Assembly: GCA_014529385.2 (NCBI GenBank)
Contig: CM043947.1
Location: 118,240,087 to 118,304,086 of the forward strand
Reading direction: 5' to 3'
Length of the DNA stretch: 64,000 nt
DNA from: Adiantum capillus-veneris
Lineage: Eukaryota; Streptophyta; Polypodiopsida; Polypodiales; Pteridaceae
The notes under the pieces were generated by a model. That model had not been told where the DNA came from, made no database searches, and saw only the letters and a list, made by a program, of their open reading frames with translations. The first letter of the stretch is position 1; each line of letters begins with the position of its first letter. This document shows positions 1 through 11,653 of the stretch, piece after piece. Position numbers and translations under genes: made by a program.

Positions 1-3
<3 letters not shown>

Positions 4-59
<56 letters not shown>
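4..59. repeat. (GT)n microsatellite
   Basis: An uninterrupted GT dinucleotide run of about 56 bases opens the window. The following stretch to about 280 shows no coding signal that I can support. Confidence 0.95.
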
Positions 60-60
<1 letters not shown>

Positions 61-281
61 CTATAGATAATAAAATTATGGTGTACTTAAGAGATAAAGA
101 GAGAAGAGAATGACAATATAATTCTTCAAAATCTTGATTATAAATACAAAAGATACGTGCTTCCAACTTTGCAGTTGTGATTATAGTGGTGATGCTATCG
201 CACAATCGGCAACAAAGTCCTTCGCTACTCCTATACACTTTTGTGGACCTACACTTTGTACAATGCTTCTCCGCTAACACA

Positions 282-1887
282 CTATTGATATTCACAAATT
301 GAAGGGTTCCAACAACCTGCAAAAGCACACTTTGTTAGAAAATTGAAGAAATGGTATGTGATTGAACACTTCTTCTTATGTAATGTCCCCTCACGATTGT
401 AGCCGAAGCTTTCAGTTTGAACTTCAAACGCACTAGCAAGCTCCTGTCTGAACCGCACACTATAAACTGGCACCAAAATTGTAATATCCAATACAAACAA
501 AGTGTTGGGTTTAATGAGTAATGGACCAAGATTCCGTATGACACACATTACATGCCCATTTCTAATCATTTCCTCTAGCAATTCTTGACATTCGTTCTTA
601 CAAGAATTGACAAAACTCACCTACAAGGGAGCATTCAAAATTAGAGAGAGCAACCACCAATTATATTCAACTTAATAACAAACACAAAAAAAAAAAAGCA
701 AGGCAGATGAAATCTTACAATCTCTCTACCCGATAGAAGAGGGCCATCAGCAACCAAAAGATCCGCGTCCAGCAAATCTTGATTGTGAGTTGTGCTTTTG
801 TAAAATAACAAAGCATGAGTGGTTAATTGAGGGCATCCACTAGAAGGTTGTTTTGCACTGACATCATCAAGAAATACACGTATCTTGCATTCAAGGGAGA
901 AGGTAAGAGACACTGGGAAAGGTTGACCAAGAATCAATACAGTCATGGCATCAATATACAATGAGTACAATGTAGAGCCTCCATCTGTCTTGTTTTTGCG
1001 CTTGACAATTGGGCTATCGATAAGAACAAACTCACCTGGGTAAAGCTTATCAATATAGAGCTCTATGTATGGATCATTAATCACCAATATAATAATAGTG
1101 TCGTTGCATTCTATATCAACTAGGTCAAACTTTAGGAAGCCGTTGTATCTTGATTGATCAAGCCCAATTTTGTAGGTACCATAGACATTCAATACCTTAC
1201 CCTCGATACAAAATCGTGGACTTGAAATCAAAGATATCAGCAATCAAGAATTGTGAAATAAGATTCAAACCAAATGGAAAAATACTAAGATTGTTACTCT
1301 CGCTTTCTAATTGGGATGATTGACCCATGTCATATTGACTGTAAGATTGGACAATAGGCTCACTTCTAGGTTGGACACTTGATTCAATTTCAATCGCACT
1401 TGGATCATTGGTAGTGTTTAGAGGTGTAATATTGACAAGATTTGGCAGTATTGTGGCTTGTGGTGGTGGGCAAGGCTCAATATGTGGAGCTTCTGTCTCA
1501 CTCAATACATGAAGTGGAATAGGCAACTCAATATGTGTGCGCTTTTTGACATTAGCCCACTCTTCCGACACTCCCTTCGTTGTGAAATGTGAAAAAAACA
1601 AATAAGCACACACCTCTACAACTTTATGAAACAAGCTCATATACAAAATGTAATGATAGCATTGATATCTCACATGAAAAGTCCATGGATTTCTCCAAGC
1701 TAAATAATTCATATGCGACACCCATGCAAGGCTTCTGAAGTTGTTGCTTTGACCTTTTCCATGGCACAGATAAACTGGAAGAAATCAAAGGTTCATCAAT
1801 AGATTTGCCACTTTGCTGAGAAGAACCTTCTGTGATCCTTCGAAGCTTTGTATGACGCAAAAAGTGAGTAGAGAATGTCTTCTTCAA
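282..1887 (-). CDS. Hypothetical multi-exon protein, possibly with an OB-fold-like segment; 5' part missing or upstream
   Basis: I do not recognise this gene. On the minus strand four coding blocks follow each other, roughly 1887-1674, 1570-1298, 1220-719 and 620-282, separated by short AT-rich gaps with good splice signals: donor GTGAGA after 1674, donor GTAACA after 1298, donor GTAAGA after 719, and acceptor TTGTAG before 620. The 719/620 junction keeps phase 0. The first block is basic (HFLRHTKLRR). The second is Pro/Ser-rich and looks disordered. The third has alternating beta-type hydrophobics (GKVLNVYGTYKIG, FVLIDSPIVKRKNK) that resemble an OB-fold such as those of single-strand-DNA-binding factors. 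The fourth is compact and hydrophobic (NLGPLLIKPNTLFVLDI). I could not find a clean acceptor in the right phase near 1220, and no convincing start codon lies upstream of 1887, so the model is partial. It could be a decayed copy. The OB-fold idea is inference only. Confidence 0.4.
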
Positions 1888-2189
1888 CTAATCAAAATTT
1901 CTGACCGACAATTAATCATTGACGCTTATAGAAAACTTAGACAAAGCACAACAACGCAAAGTTTTTAGTGCCACACAGATATCTCAATGTTTAGCCTTCA
2001 ATGGCAAAATTGAAGATGGGCTACAGATCTATTAGGTAAAGAGGACCTATAAACTACAAAAGAGCTTGCAAATGTTAGATCTAGACGATTATTTGTGCCA
2101 CCAAACAGATCCCCTGTTGCAGCATCTACAAGTAGAAGTGGTTCTTCAAGGCATTAAGGTACCCTTTCGTTTGTCTCGTCCATCTTTAC

Positions 2190-3145
2190 CAACAAAGAAA
2201 AATGGTAGCTTCTTTCCTTCAAGTTCCGAAAAAGCAAGGATATGCCTCGCTCTTACAACAAGCTATTGTCAGTGCAACATAAATGGTAGCTTCTTTCCTT
2301 CAAGTTCCGAAAAAGCAAGGATATGCCTCGCTCTTACAACAAGCTACTATCAGTGCAACATCGTTCACAAAGCAGCATCATCCTATGGTTCTCCCAACTC
2401 TCTCATTGTCCAAAAATGCACAAAATGTGATTGTTGTCTTGCATGAAGTTGGCGATGGAGTGAGCTCTTGGTATCTGGCTTGACTGAGTTAAGTCATGAG
2501 CTACGCTTGTGGAATGCTATTGACATCATACGCTCAATTTTCGACCCTAAATTGGCTCTCTAGGTTTTTAAATGGATGTGAAACCATGCTCCTTTTCGCC
2601 ATGATCAACATACATACAATGCTCTAATTGAAGTTCTTAGTTTGGCGCAAGAGTTTCAACTCATATGGGACACCATTAATATCATGGTTCGTGAAAGCAT
2701 ACACATCTCTGATGCACCTTTCAATGTCCTTATCAAGGGCTACGGAGCTGCAAACCTTGTGGGTGAAGCAATGCAAGCCTTTGAGGCAATGAAAGGCTAT
2801 GACTATCATCCCACCATGGCTACTTATAAGGAGTACATCTCAGTGTTAGTGGATGCAAATAAATTGAGTGTTGTTATTTCTGCATTTTCACAGATGTCGG
2901 AAAGTGGGTTTTTCTTGGATATGTGGATATATGCCATCCTAGTTGCCTCACTCTGCAGGGCTGGACAATTGGTCAAGGCAAGAAGCCTAATGGAAAACAT
3001 GTACAAAAAAGAGTGTGTCCCAAACCGCTATATCTATCATTCCTTTATCGATGGCTATCTAAAGGGAGGACATGAAAAAGAGGCATTGGCTATTCTTCAG
3101 GAAATGCTACAAGTTGGCTGCACACCAAATATAATTACATACAGG
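2190..3145 (+). pseudogene. Broken P-class pentatricopeptide repeat (PPR) gene
   Basis: The strongest part (2642-3145) reads as consecutive 35-residue PPR motifs: FNVLIKGYGAANLVGEAMQA, then YKEYISVLVDANKLSVVISA, then YAILVASLCRAGQLVKARSL, then YHSFIDGYLKGGHEKEALAI, then the start of another (GCTPNIITY). PPR proteins of this class bind organellar RNA. Upstream in the same frame the protein continues (NAIDIIRSIFDPKLAL, then NHAPFRHDQHTYNALIEVLS), but it carries TAG at 2561, TGA at 2579 and TGA at 2444. Around 2400-2450 the plausible sequence switches frame (NAQNVIVVLHEVGDGVSSW), so there is also a frameshift. After about 3145 the PPR similarity stops abruptly and unrelated sequence follows. I call it a pseudogene with a 3' truncation. 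Confidence 0.8.
2201..2362 (+). repeat. 81-bp tandem duplication inside the PPR remnant
   Basis: The stretch beginning AATGGTAGCTTCTTTCCTTC at 2201 is repeated from 2282 almost without change. The period of 81 bases equals 27 codons, so the duplication keeps the frame. Confidence 0.9.
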
Positions 3146-4057
3146 CAAAGAGGGAGCATCTGTAGATCAGTTTTAGAAAGAGGAGGAAATCACACCACGC
3201 AAACTAGGCCTAAGCTCCTACGTTAGCAAGATGCATCGGCACAACTGATTGTGCTCATGAGCTGTGAAGAGATATGATCCTCTTTTAGCTTATACACTTC
3301 TAGATTGTCTGTTGGTTTGGGCTCCACCTATAGACTTTGACCCCAACAGCACATCATATAAAGTGTTCACGTTGAAACCCTTCCGCAAGGCCCAGTTGAC
3401 AATAGGGTAGAGCCAACACCTACACTTCTGGCTTCTCTACTGGTTCCGGTCGTGCTACAAATTCTCACCTCAATAGCATATCATCGAAATTGTTCAGACT
3501 GTACATCAAGAGGCAACCGGCATAGCATCGAGGGCAAGCCAACAAGCACGAGAGATTGAGCGCTGGACACGACAACCTTGCCCCGATTCACAACGTTAGA
3601 AAAGCACACTTAAAACCGTCACAAAATATCCATCACAAAGAGCTCGTAAACATGACTAAAGAGTAAGTAAGAAGAACTGTAAAGATTATGAATGAGCATT
3701 CGAATCGAGTAATGAGCATAATATATCATAAAGAAGGAAGACAATAATATCCAGTGAAAATCTTTAGCCCTTTACAATAGCTCACCCTGCTCGAAGTCCA
3801 TGCTTTCAGCCTCCGCAGATTCATCACTACTCACGTATCACATCTCGGCACCAACGTCAACAGGACTAGCAGCATGCCGTTTAGAAGCCATCGCCACAAA
3901 CTTTAAAAACAAAAAAACTCTCAAGTTTGCATAGCAAGTTTACTCAAAAAAGAAATCAGTTTCGGCACTTATATAGAGGAGTTCTACATAATCATAAAGT
4001 TGCACAATACAATAAAACTTTGCTATTCACAGCATTCTGCAAATTCCCAATGTCGTT
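3146..4057. other. Intergenic stretch, no supported gene; weak minus-strand ORF remnant near 3891
   Basis: I see no intact gene. A short minus-strand remnant starts at an ATG at 3891-3889 and reads MASKRHAASPVDVGAEM, then a stop, then an acidic tail (SSDESAEAESMDFEQGELL). This resembles the N-terminus of a retroelement or nuclear protein but is too short to identify. Confidence 0.3.
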
Positions 4058-5198
4058 GTCAGGAGTTTTTTGGAGCAAGGGATTGCGCATATGTACATAC
4101 ACATGCATGGTGCATCGAATAAAGAATTGCCTATTTTTCAGAGCCAGGTGGTTACGTGGGGCCCACATGTGTACAGGTAGGACAGGGTGTACATAGTGCA
4201 TCGATTTTCACTATTACCAGTACCACTGTGTTTTTTCTACAATAAGGAGGAGTTGGTAGCGCGTAAAACTTCTCGAGGAAGCTATCCACGGGCCGACGAC
4301 ATGAGGTAAGCAGGTGCGTCAGATGGCATCGAGTGGCGTCAGGAGGTCGAACGGGGTCAATATTTGCACGTGGATGAATACGGACACAACGTGGGTGTTT
4401 TCTTGTGAGAGGTATGCAAAAAGGTCATCATTAGGACCACTTTTTGGGGCCACTTCACGTGGTTGCGAGACGCATTATTGAAAAGAAATGAGTGCCAGGT
4501 GTGTGGATGATGCAAAAAGGTGACAACTATGCACTGCGAGGTAAGTTTTTGGCCTGTTCGGGGTCCGTTTGAGGTCATCTAAAAGGCCAAGGGTGCCCAA
4601 CTAATAAAGCTAATTGTGGGAACTGAAAAAATAGAGAGAAGACCAGAAAAAACGTGGAGAAGAGAGGAGGAACAGCCGCAAGTGTGTTTTTGCTGTTTTT
4701 GGAGCATTTTTGGCCTTAAACTGCTCATCCGAGGTCGGATTTGAGCACTTTGACATTGTAAACTGGGGTTTTTGGGCATTCCGAACGCAATGGCGTTGTC
4801 CATTTTTCCAAATTACTCACAAGCTTTTTGCTGTTTTTCTGTGTAATCTTCTTCGGTGAGTGAAGCCTCTGCTTAACTTTGTGGTTGTATCTGGTGTATT
4901 TCCTCCATACTGTGTAAACTATTTGCCCCATTGGTGTTGGGATGAGGTTCATTGAGTCTAAACAATGGCATTTGCCTCCTTTGATCTGAATTGAGAGTGT
5001 GTGTGTGTGAGTGTGTATGTGTGAGTGTTGAGTGGGCAAGTGGGAAATCTCTCTCTTCTCACTCCGTCTGTGTGTGTCCTGTCTCGGCCAGGCTGGTTGT
5101 GTAAGCCGAGTGGTGCCCCATAATGTGTGTGTGTATCATCCCAAGAGTGTGTTTCGGGTCATTATAGAGGCGTTGTGTGTGTTTCCATCTCGCTCACA
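4058..5198 (+). repeat. 5' LTR of the Ty3/gypsy element
   Basis: TGTCAGG...CTCACA, the direct partner of 11654-12794. A probable primer-binding site beginning TGGCGCC follows within about ten bases of the LTR end. Confidence 0.92.
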
Positions 5199-6278
5199 TT
5201 CTTTTGGCGCCCCCACTGAGGATCTTCTTCGAGTACCTTCTGCTTCGAGCTTCAAGCTTCGAGATTCGGGGCTACAGGTTACAGGTTACAGGTTACAGGT
5301 TACAGGTTACAGGTTACAAGGACAGGTACAGGTACAGGTACAGGTGATTCACACAGGTACAGGTAGTTGGAGTATAGTGATATACTAGCAGTGATGTCAC
5401 TTACAGTTGTTGTGGGTATGCATCACTTGGCGCCTATTTGAGCGCATTGTCTGTTGGATTGTACGTTACTTGTGGAAACTGCCATTGTACGCATTTGTGG
5501 AGCCATACTTGGTTGTATTTGGCAGTCCCAGCCATTTCTGAGACTTGGTCTGAAAGATAGTCATTTCTGAGACTTGACTATACGCGATTTGCATTAGCCT
5601 TTGTGTGAGGGTCGATAGCGTGAGGTTTTTATTGAGCTGGGGGATTCTCAAATGTGGAGATCCTTTCGGTGATACAGGTAGCTGGAGCACCCTTTTCGTG
5701 ACCTTGCCATAGGCTATGTACTAGTGAGTCCTATTTGATGCTCGGGTTCTATTGTTGACAGTTTATGCATATATATACAGTCTATATTTTGGGTTCCTAC
5801 TGCTCTACTTCTGGGGAAACTCTGTCAAAATTTTTCCAAGTTATGATGGCTGGTTTCTTGGTCTTTTGAGCCATTTATGCTATTATGCTGCTGAAATTTT
5901 GGCAAAATCAGAGGTTAAGTCAGGTGTGCCTTCTTGGGAGCTTCATGGTTGGCTTTAATGGATGATCAAAATGGCCCTCAATTCACTCCATTTCATTTAA
6001 CTCAAAGAATCCAGATAAATGTTCATGTGTCCAGGAAGATTTTTTTCCAGCAGCACATAGTCTTTATGTTCGGGCCAAGAAGATTAAGAGAGATCCTGGA
6101 ATGTCCTTTGCCTGTTGTAATTCAGATGATCAACTATGAAAACTCATTTGATGTGCATGTGTTTGTCCTTATCTAAAGTTGAGCTCCATTGAAGTTTCTG
6201 GGAATTGAGTCGGTAAAAGTTTTGGGTTCTTGCATGTGTGTTCAAAGGGGTTCTCAAAGCATTGAAACTTGGGTAGCC
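5199..6278 (+). other. Untranslated leader of the gypsy element with primer site and short tandem repeats
   Basis: The leader starts with TTCTTTTGGCGCCCCCACTG, where TGGCGCC is the likely start of the tRNA primer site. At about 5273-5320 a 7-base unit (ACAGGTT) repeats some six times, followed by a 6-base unit (ACAGGT) to about 5362. The rest holds no ORF I can support; gag begins at the ATG at 6279. Confidence 0.7.
5273..5362 (+). repeat. Short tandem repeats ACAGGTT then ACAGGT in the gypsy leader
   Basis: About six copies of a 7-mer pass directly into several copies of the related 6-mer, with a short interruption (GATTCACAC) before the last copies. Confidence 0.9.
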
Positions 6279-7244
6279 ATGGCTTTCTCTTATCCGGAGT
6301 TTCATGGAAGAAGTGATGAAGATGTGGAAGATTTTTTGGACAAGATGGAGGTTGCCTGCATTAGCAACCAGATTCATGACCCTGCGCAGATGTTACGTCT
6401 TCTCCAAATTTGTTTGAAGAGTGATGCACAAGTATGGTCCAAAACATTTGAAGAGGAGTTGCGTTTAGCGGATCCACCTGTAAGATTGAGTTGGGACAAT
6501 CTAAGGCATGGGTTGGAAGTGGAGTTTGTGAAGATAGAAGATCCTGACAAAGTGTGGCAAGAAGTACAAGGTTTGGTGCAAAAGGAAGGTGAGCCAGTAG
6601 ATGCGTATATACGTAAGTTCTCATTGGCATGGGAGCGGATGTGCAAGGCCTTAGCACCACAGGTACCCCCACCTGACATGATGAAGAAGGACAGGTTCTT
6701 GGCTGGTCTTTGGGAGAATATACGTTGGAGAGTGGAGCTAAAGAAGCGTAGGACATATGAAAATGCACTAGAGGTAGCAAGGAACAAAGAGTGGAAGTTG
6801 AGGAAAATGAGCTAGTTAGGGGTGGAGTCTTTGCCCATGAGGTCTGAATTTCAACCTATAGAGTCTTTACAAGGTCGCACGTCAGGGGTTCATCATGAAC
6901 CAGTGGTTCCTGTTACTACTCAGGTTATGCCAGCAGTGGTCACTACAGCAGTGCAAGATGATGGGCTAAGGCAAGACATGAGGCAAATGGTAGATTTGAT
7001 AAAGAATCTCAGCTTAAACATGCTAGGTCAAGTGGGAAATAATCGAGGTCGGGGGAGGTTTGCAAATCAGCCAGGAGGTGAAGAAAGGCCTAGGAATGGT
7101 GTTGGACAAAGCAATGGTAGGTTTTGGAGGCAGACGCCCACATGTTATAATTGTGGAGAGTTGGGTCACATCAGCCCGCAATGTGATAAGCCACCAAGGA
7201 TGGGGGGAGACATGTATCCAATTGCCAAGACAGGTGCTAACTAG
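6279..7244 (+). pseudogene. gag: gag of the Ty3/gypsy element (capsid plus CCHC zinc knuckle), one in-frame stop
   Basis: Starting at ATG 6279 (MAFSYPEFHGRSDEDVEDFL), the product matches the retrotransposon gag capsid domain over the first ~150 residues. Typical segments are LLQICLKSDAQVW, the Phe-Val-Lys region near 6525, and the Tyr-Ile-Arg-Lys-Phe core near 6605. A TAG at 6813-6815 interrupts the frame after LRKMS; CAG to TAG is the simplest explanation, because the same frame continues (LPMRSEFQPIESL) to a zinc knuckle CYNCGELGHISPQC near 7143-7184. Gag builds the virus-like particle and binds the element's RNA. The frame ends at 7244, and pol continues in the +1 frame. Confidence 0.88.
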
Positions 7245-10200
7245 GTCAAATGATTATGGCATCGAAATTAAGGGAGACGAAGGAACCAGTGGATTGACCC
7301 AGGAGGAAAAGGGAAAGACAAAAGTGCTAAGTGTAGGCACCTTGGAGAAGGCATCAAAGCTAGAGGATACATTAGTGATGCCTATTGGGAAGAGGACCAC
7401 AGAGGATAAGGAAGGAAGAAGTGTCCCAGGTCCTAGTAAGAAGAAAGGAAAGAGCCATGAAGGCGAGGATGTCAAGGCCAAGAGGAAAAGGAGAGCTCGT
7501 CGAAAGTTTCATGTTTCAGATTTTCCACTAGGGGATGGGCAATTAAGCTATGACTTGAAGGAGGATCTGACGAGCAGGAAGGCAGATGTTACTTTTGGGC
7601 AACTTATAGAGATGGTGCCTAAGCTAAAGCGACAGTGGAAGAGGATGGTTAACCCAATGGAGAAAGAGCCAGAGAGAGGTTCAGTAAAGGTGTTGGCAAT
7701 GGATGAGCTACCAGACATTTGTCCAATAGTAGATGTGTGGCATAAAAGGAAAAATTTGGGACAAGGTTATGTGGATGGCGGAGCCCAAATATGCGGTATA
7801 ACACACTCATGCGTTGAGAAGATGGGTCTCACAGTGGCTGGGGTGTCAGGTTTTTGGATCAGATTGGCAAACCATCAAAAAGTAAAATGCTTGGGTGTTG
7901 TAAAGAGCTTAGAAGTGGAGGCATATGATACAAAGGCAGTGGTTGATTTTCATGTGATGCCAGCAGGGTTGGGAGCATATCCTATTATACTGGGCAGACC
8001 ATGGTTACGTGCAGTGGGAGCTGTTCAAGATTGGCGACATGGTACGATTAGCCTCTATGGAAAGACAGGTACCAAGAAGCTTTATAATATGGACACAAGG
8101 AAACGATTAGAGGAGCTTTATGAAGATGAGGATGAGTCTAGTGATGAAGACTCTTCCACGGTGACAGATGAGGACAGTGATAGCACTACCAGCAATGATG
8201 AGGATGCTGATGTTGCATTTCTTTTGATGGACAAAGAAATCCAGGAGTTTGGTTTAGTTGCATTTGCGAATGAGGTTGAAGATGAAAGTGAAGGGCCTTA
8301 CGAAGTGATTGAAGGGTTGATGCAAACCAAGGTTGAGTTGTCAAAGAAGCAGGAATTGATGACACAAATGATCAGCAGAGACCTCTCAGCTATGGAGAAG
8401 GATATTTATTTGCACATGCTGGCTAGTTTTCCTGATTTGTTCATTACTTCATATGAAGAGATCAGAGGGTTCAAGGGTGAAGAGATGCATATAGAGCTGA
8501 AAGAAGGTGCTAAACCAGTGTGGCAAAGGCTAAGAAGGATGGGTCAAGAGCAAATGGAAGCCTTGCGAGAAGAGGTGGACAAGTTATTGAAGGCAAGGTT
8601 CATAGTCCCTGTGGAGACCACAAAATGGGTGAGTCCATTTGTAGTCAGTCCAAAGAAGGATGGGAAGTGGAGATTTTGTGTAGATTTTAAACCCTTAAAT
8701 GCAGCCACTAAGAAGAACCCATATCCTCTTCCATTCATCGATCAAATCTTGGATTCAGTGGCTGGTTATGAGCGGTACAGTGTGTGTGATGGTTTTTCAG
8801 GCTATTTTCAATTGAAGATTGCTCTTAAAGACCGCACAAAGACAACTTTTATTACACCATGGGGCTGCTATTGCTACACAGTATTGCCATTTGGGTTTTC
8901 AAATGGACCATCTTTCTATCAAGAGAGAGCAAATTGGGTATTGGAACCATTCATTGGTAGTTGTGTTAAAGCTTTCATGGATGACTTCTGTGTCTACAGC
9001 AGTAGGGTTGAGCATCATGAGAAGCTGCAGATGGTATTGGCTCGATATAATGAATGTGGAGGACAACTAAATCCAAAGAAATGTCATCTAGCACAGCCAA
9101 GGGTGAAGTTATTGGGCCATATGGTGTCAGAAAATGCATTGAGGCTGATCCAGAAAAGGTTAAGTCTATTATTCTTCTTCCATCACCTACGAGTACAAAG
9201 CAATTGACAACTTTTATACACAAAGTGAAGTACATGGCACGGTTTATTCCATTGTCTTCGCAGCTTCTTTATCCATTACAGCAAGTGGCAAACCATGATC
9301 CATTGCAATGGGATGACAAGTGTGAAGAAGTGTTTCAAGAGGTGAAAGAGGTGTTAGGGGGGTTGTCAGCCATGCAGGCTCCTCATTGGGAGAAAGTTTT
9401 TTATGTAAATCCCTCAGTAGGGGATGATGCCATTGGAGCCATGCTATTGCAAAAGGGGAAGGGCAGCCATTATATGAGGCCAGTGTATTGTGCAAGCCGA
9501 GTGAAGTTGGTAGCGGAGAGAAAGTTCTCGGAAGTAGAGCTAGTGATGGCCAGTGTAATATTTGCTTGTCGACGATTTCGTCATTACTTGCTACCACGGC
9601 CTTTTGTTTTCTTGACGAGTTATGCCTTTTTGCCACAGTTAATTAATGGTATTAACATGTCAAATGTGGTGAAGAAATGGGTAATTGAGCTGCAAGAGTT
9701 TGAGTTCTCTTTTCTAGTGGAAGATAGTACAAGGGCTACCCTAGCTGATTTGTTGACCTACAAGGAGAATCCCCTTATTGTTAAGGAAGAGGTGGTGAGA
9801 AAGGTAGTTGAAGAAGTGCCACAGATCAGCAATGCACATGTGTTGTTCTTTGATGGTTCATACAGAAAGAGCCATGATGCAGCTTCAGGGGGTATAGCAC
9901 TTTATGATCCAGAGGGGAAGCTAGTATGCAAGAGAGGGTTCAAATTGGATGCTCATAGTAACAATGAGGCTGAATATGCTACTCTGGAAGCCGGATTACA
10001 CATTTGTTTGAAGCATGGGGTTCGAAGGTTGAGCATAAAAGGTGATGCCTTGTTAGTGGTGAAGCAAGTGCTGGGTGTGTGGAAGAGCAAGAACACCTCA
10101 TTGAAGGAAATGTGCTTCAGAATTAAAGGCCTGTTAAAAAAGTTCGAAGCATGGATCATCAGACACATTGAACGTGCTCTAAATGGAGAGGCACATGAAG

Positions 10201-11625
10201 CAGCTCAAGGCATGATTGGGGAGCTATTTGTGTTGAGGACCACTTTACCTCTTTATCATGGCCGGGAAAGTTTGGCTCAAGAAGAGGAGTTTTTGCTAAC
10301 AGGAATCATTCCAAAGGAGATTCATAAGTCTAAGAAGTATGGCTTTGTGCGTAGAGCATACAGGTACAAATTGATTGGTGATGTCTTATACATGAAAGGG
10401 GCTGATCTCGTGTTGAGACGTGTACCTTGGCGGGAGGAGCTTTACAGAGTGTTGGAAGAGAATCATGAAGGCGCATGTGGTGGCCATTTTGCTCTAAAGA
10501 TCACCTTGCATAAGATTTTGCAAGAGGGGTATGTATGGCCTAGTTTGCACAAGGATGTTCACCATTGGTGTAGGTCTTGGAATCGGTGTCAAGCATTTGG
10601 GAAGAGAGTGTTGAAGCCAGAGCTACGAAAAACCATTATGGCGTTTGATGTGTTTGAAAAGTGGGGGATTGATGCAATAGGCCCGTTACCTATCACAAGC
10701 AGGGGCAAAAGCTATATGTTGACGGCAGTGGACTCTCTCTAGATGAGCAGAGGCTATAGCAGTAAAACAGATCACTGCAAAGGATGTGGCAAAATTCGTG
10801 TATGATGAAATATGTTGCAAGTTTGGGGTGCCATTAGAGCTACTTTCAGATAAGGGGCCAGGATTTAGAGCTAAACTGCTAGACTTCTTATGCACAAAGA
10901 TGAAGATTAGGCACCAGCATACCACTCCTTATTACCCGCAGTGTAATGGCTTAAATGAAAGATTCAATGGTGAGTTGGTACAAATTCTTTCTAAAGTGAC
11001 AGAGCACCAAGGAAAGAATTGGGATTTGGAATTGCCTAGTGCATTATGGGCTTACCGTAGTTCGGTGAAGACAAGTACGGGGTTTACTCCGTTTCATTTG
11101 GTGTATGGAAAGGAAGCGCTATTGCCTGTGGAGGTAGAGTTGCCTGCGGTCAAGATGTTAGAGAAGTTGCTTGGGCCGCCTAGTGATGCATTCAAAGAGA
11201 GGCTCTTGCAGTTACAAGAGGTCCAGTTGGATAGGATGAGCGCATTAGAGCATTATGGGCAGATGCAGGATAAGTCTTTGGCAAAGATAAATGAAAAGGT
11301 CAAAAGTAAGGGTATCAAGAAACATGACTTGGTTTTGCGCTACAACAGTAAGCTAGACAATACCTTCCAAAAGAAGTATCAAATTAAGTGGAAAGGCCCT
11401 TTCAAGGTAGTGGAGTGTTTTCCAAATGGCACATATCAGCTGGCTAACCTGGATGGTGTTCTACATAAGTCAAGGGATGGATTGCGTCTTAAATTGTATC
11501 ATGCTAGATTGATGATGGTGGAGCAAGATGAGCTGTCTGTGGATCAAGCAGTGTTGGTGAGGGATGAGGAGACCTGTGATGCGGCGACTCTCATATCTCT
11601 CTTTGCTGCTGCTGATCATGAATGA
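7245..11625 (+). pseudogene. pol: pol of the Ty3/gypsy element: protease, RT, RNase H (two), integrase; two frame breaks and a stop
   Basis: The frame is +1 to gag and open from 7060. An aspartic protease carries DGGA at ~7774 instead of the usual D(S/T)GA, and ends ILGRPWL. RT spans about 8500-9160, with WVSPFVVSPKKDGKWRFCVD, DGFSGYFQLKI, LPFGFSNGPSFYQ and the catalytic FMDD near 8978. At about 9136 one base is missing (SEN then IEADPEKVKS). A degenerate RT-linked RNase H follows (~9380-9730). A second RNase H (~9840-10200) keeps FFDGS, NNEAEY and ALNGEAHEAA. Integrase starts with an HHCC zinc finger (~10440-10610). Its catalytic residues are D in GIDAIGPL, D in SDKGPGF and E in NERFNGEL. 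At 10735-10746 an extra base and TGA for Trp (SRWAEA expected) break the core. The C-terminus has the GPF motif (KWKGPFKVVECFPNGTYQL). Such elements depend on functional relatives. Confidence 0.92.
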
Positions 11626-11653
11626 TCTAGCAGGCTAGGGGATGGGCAAATTA
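11626..11653 (+). other. Polypurine-tract region before the 3' LTR
   Basis: The purine-rich stretch AGGCTAGGGGATGGGCAAA lies directly upstream of the 3' LTR, where plus-strand synthesis is primed. The exact tract is unclear because a few T bases separate it from TGTCAGG. Confidence 0.55.

Noticed and set aside
6361-6787. Minus-strand ORFs opposite gag
   Set aside because: Shadows of the gag reading frame, without any domain.
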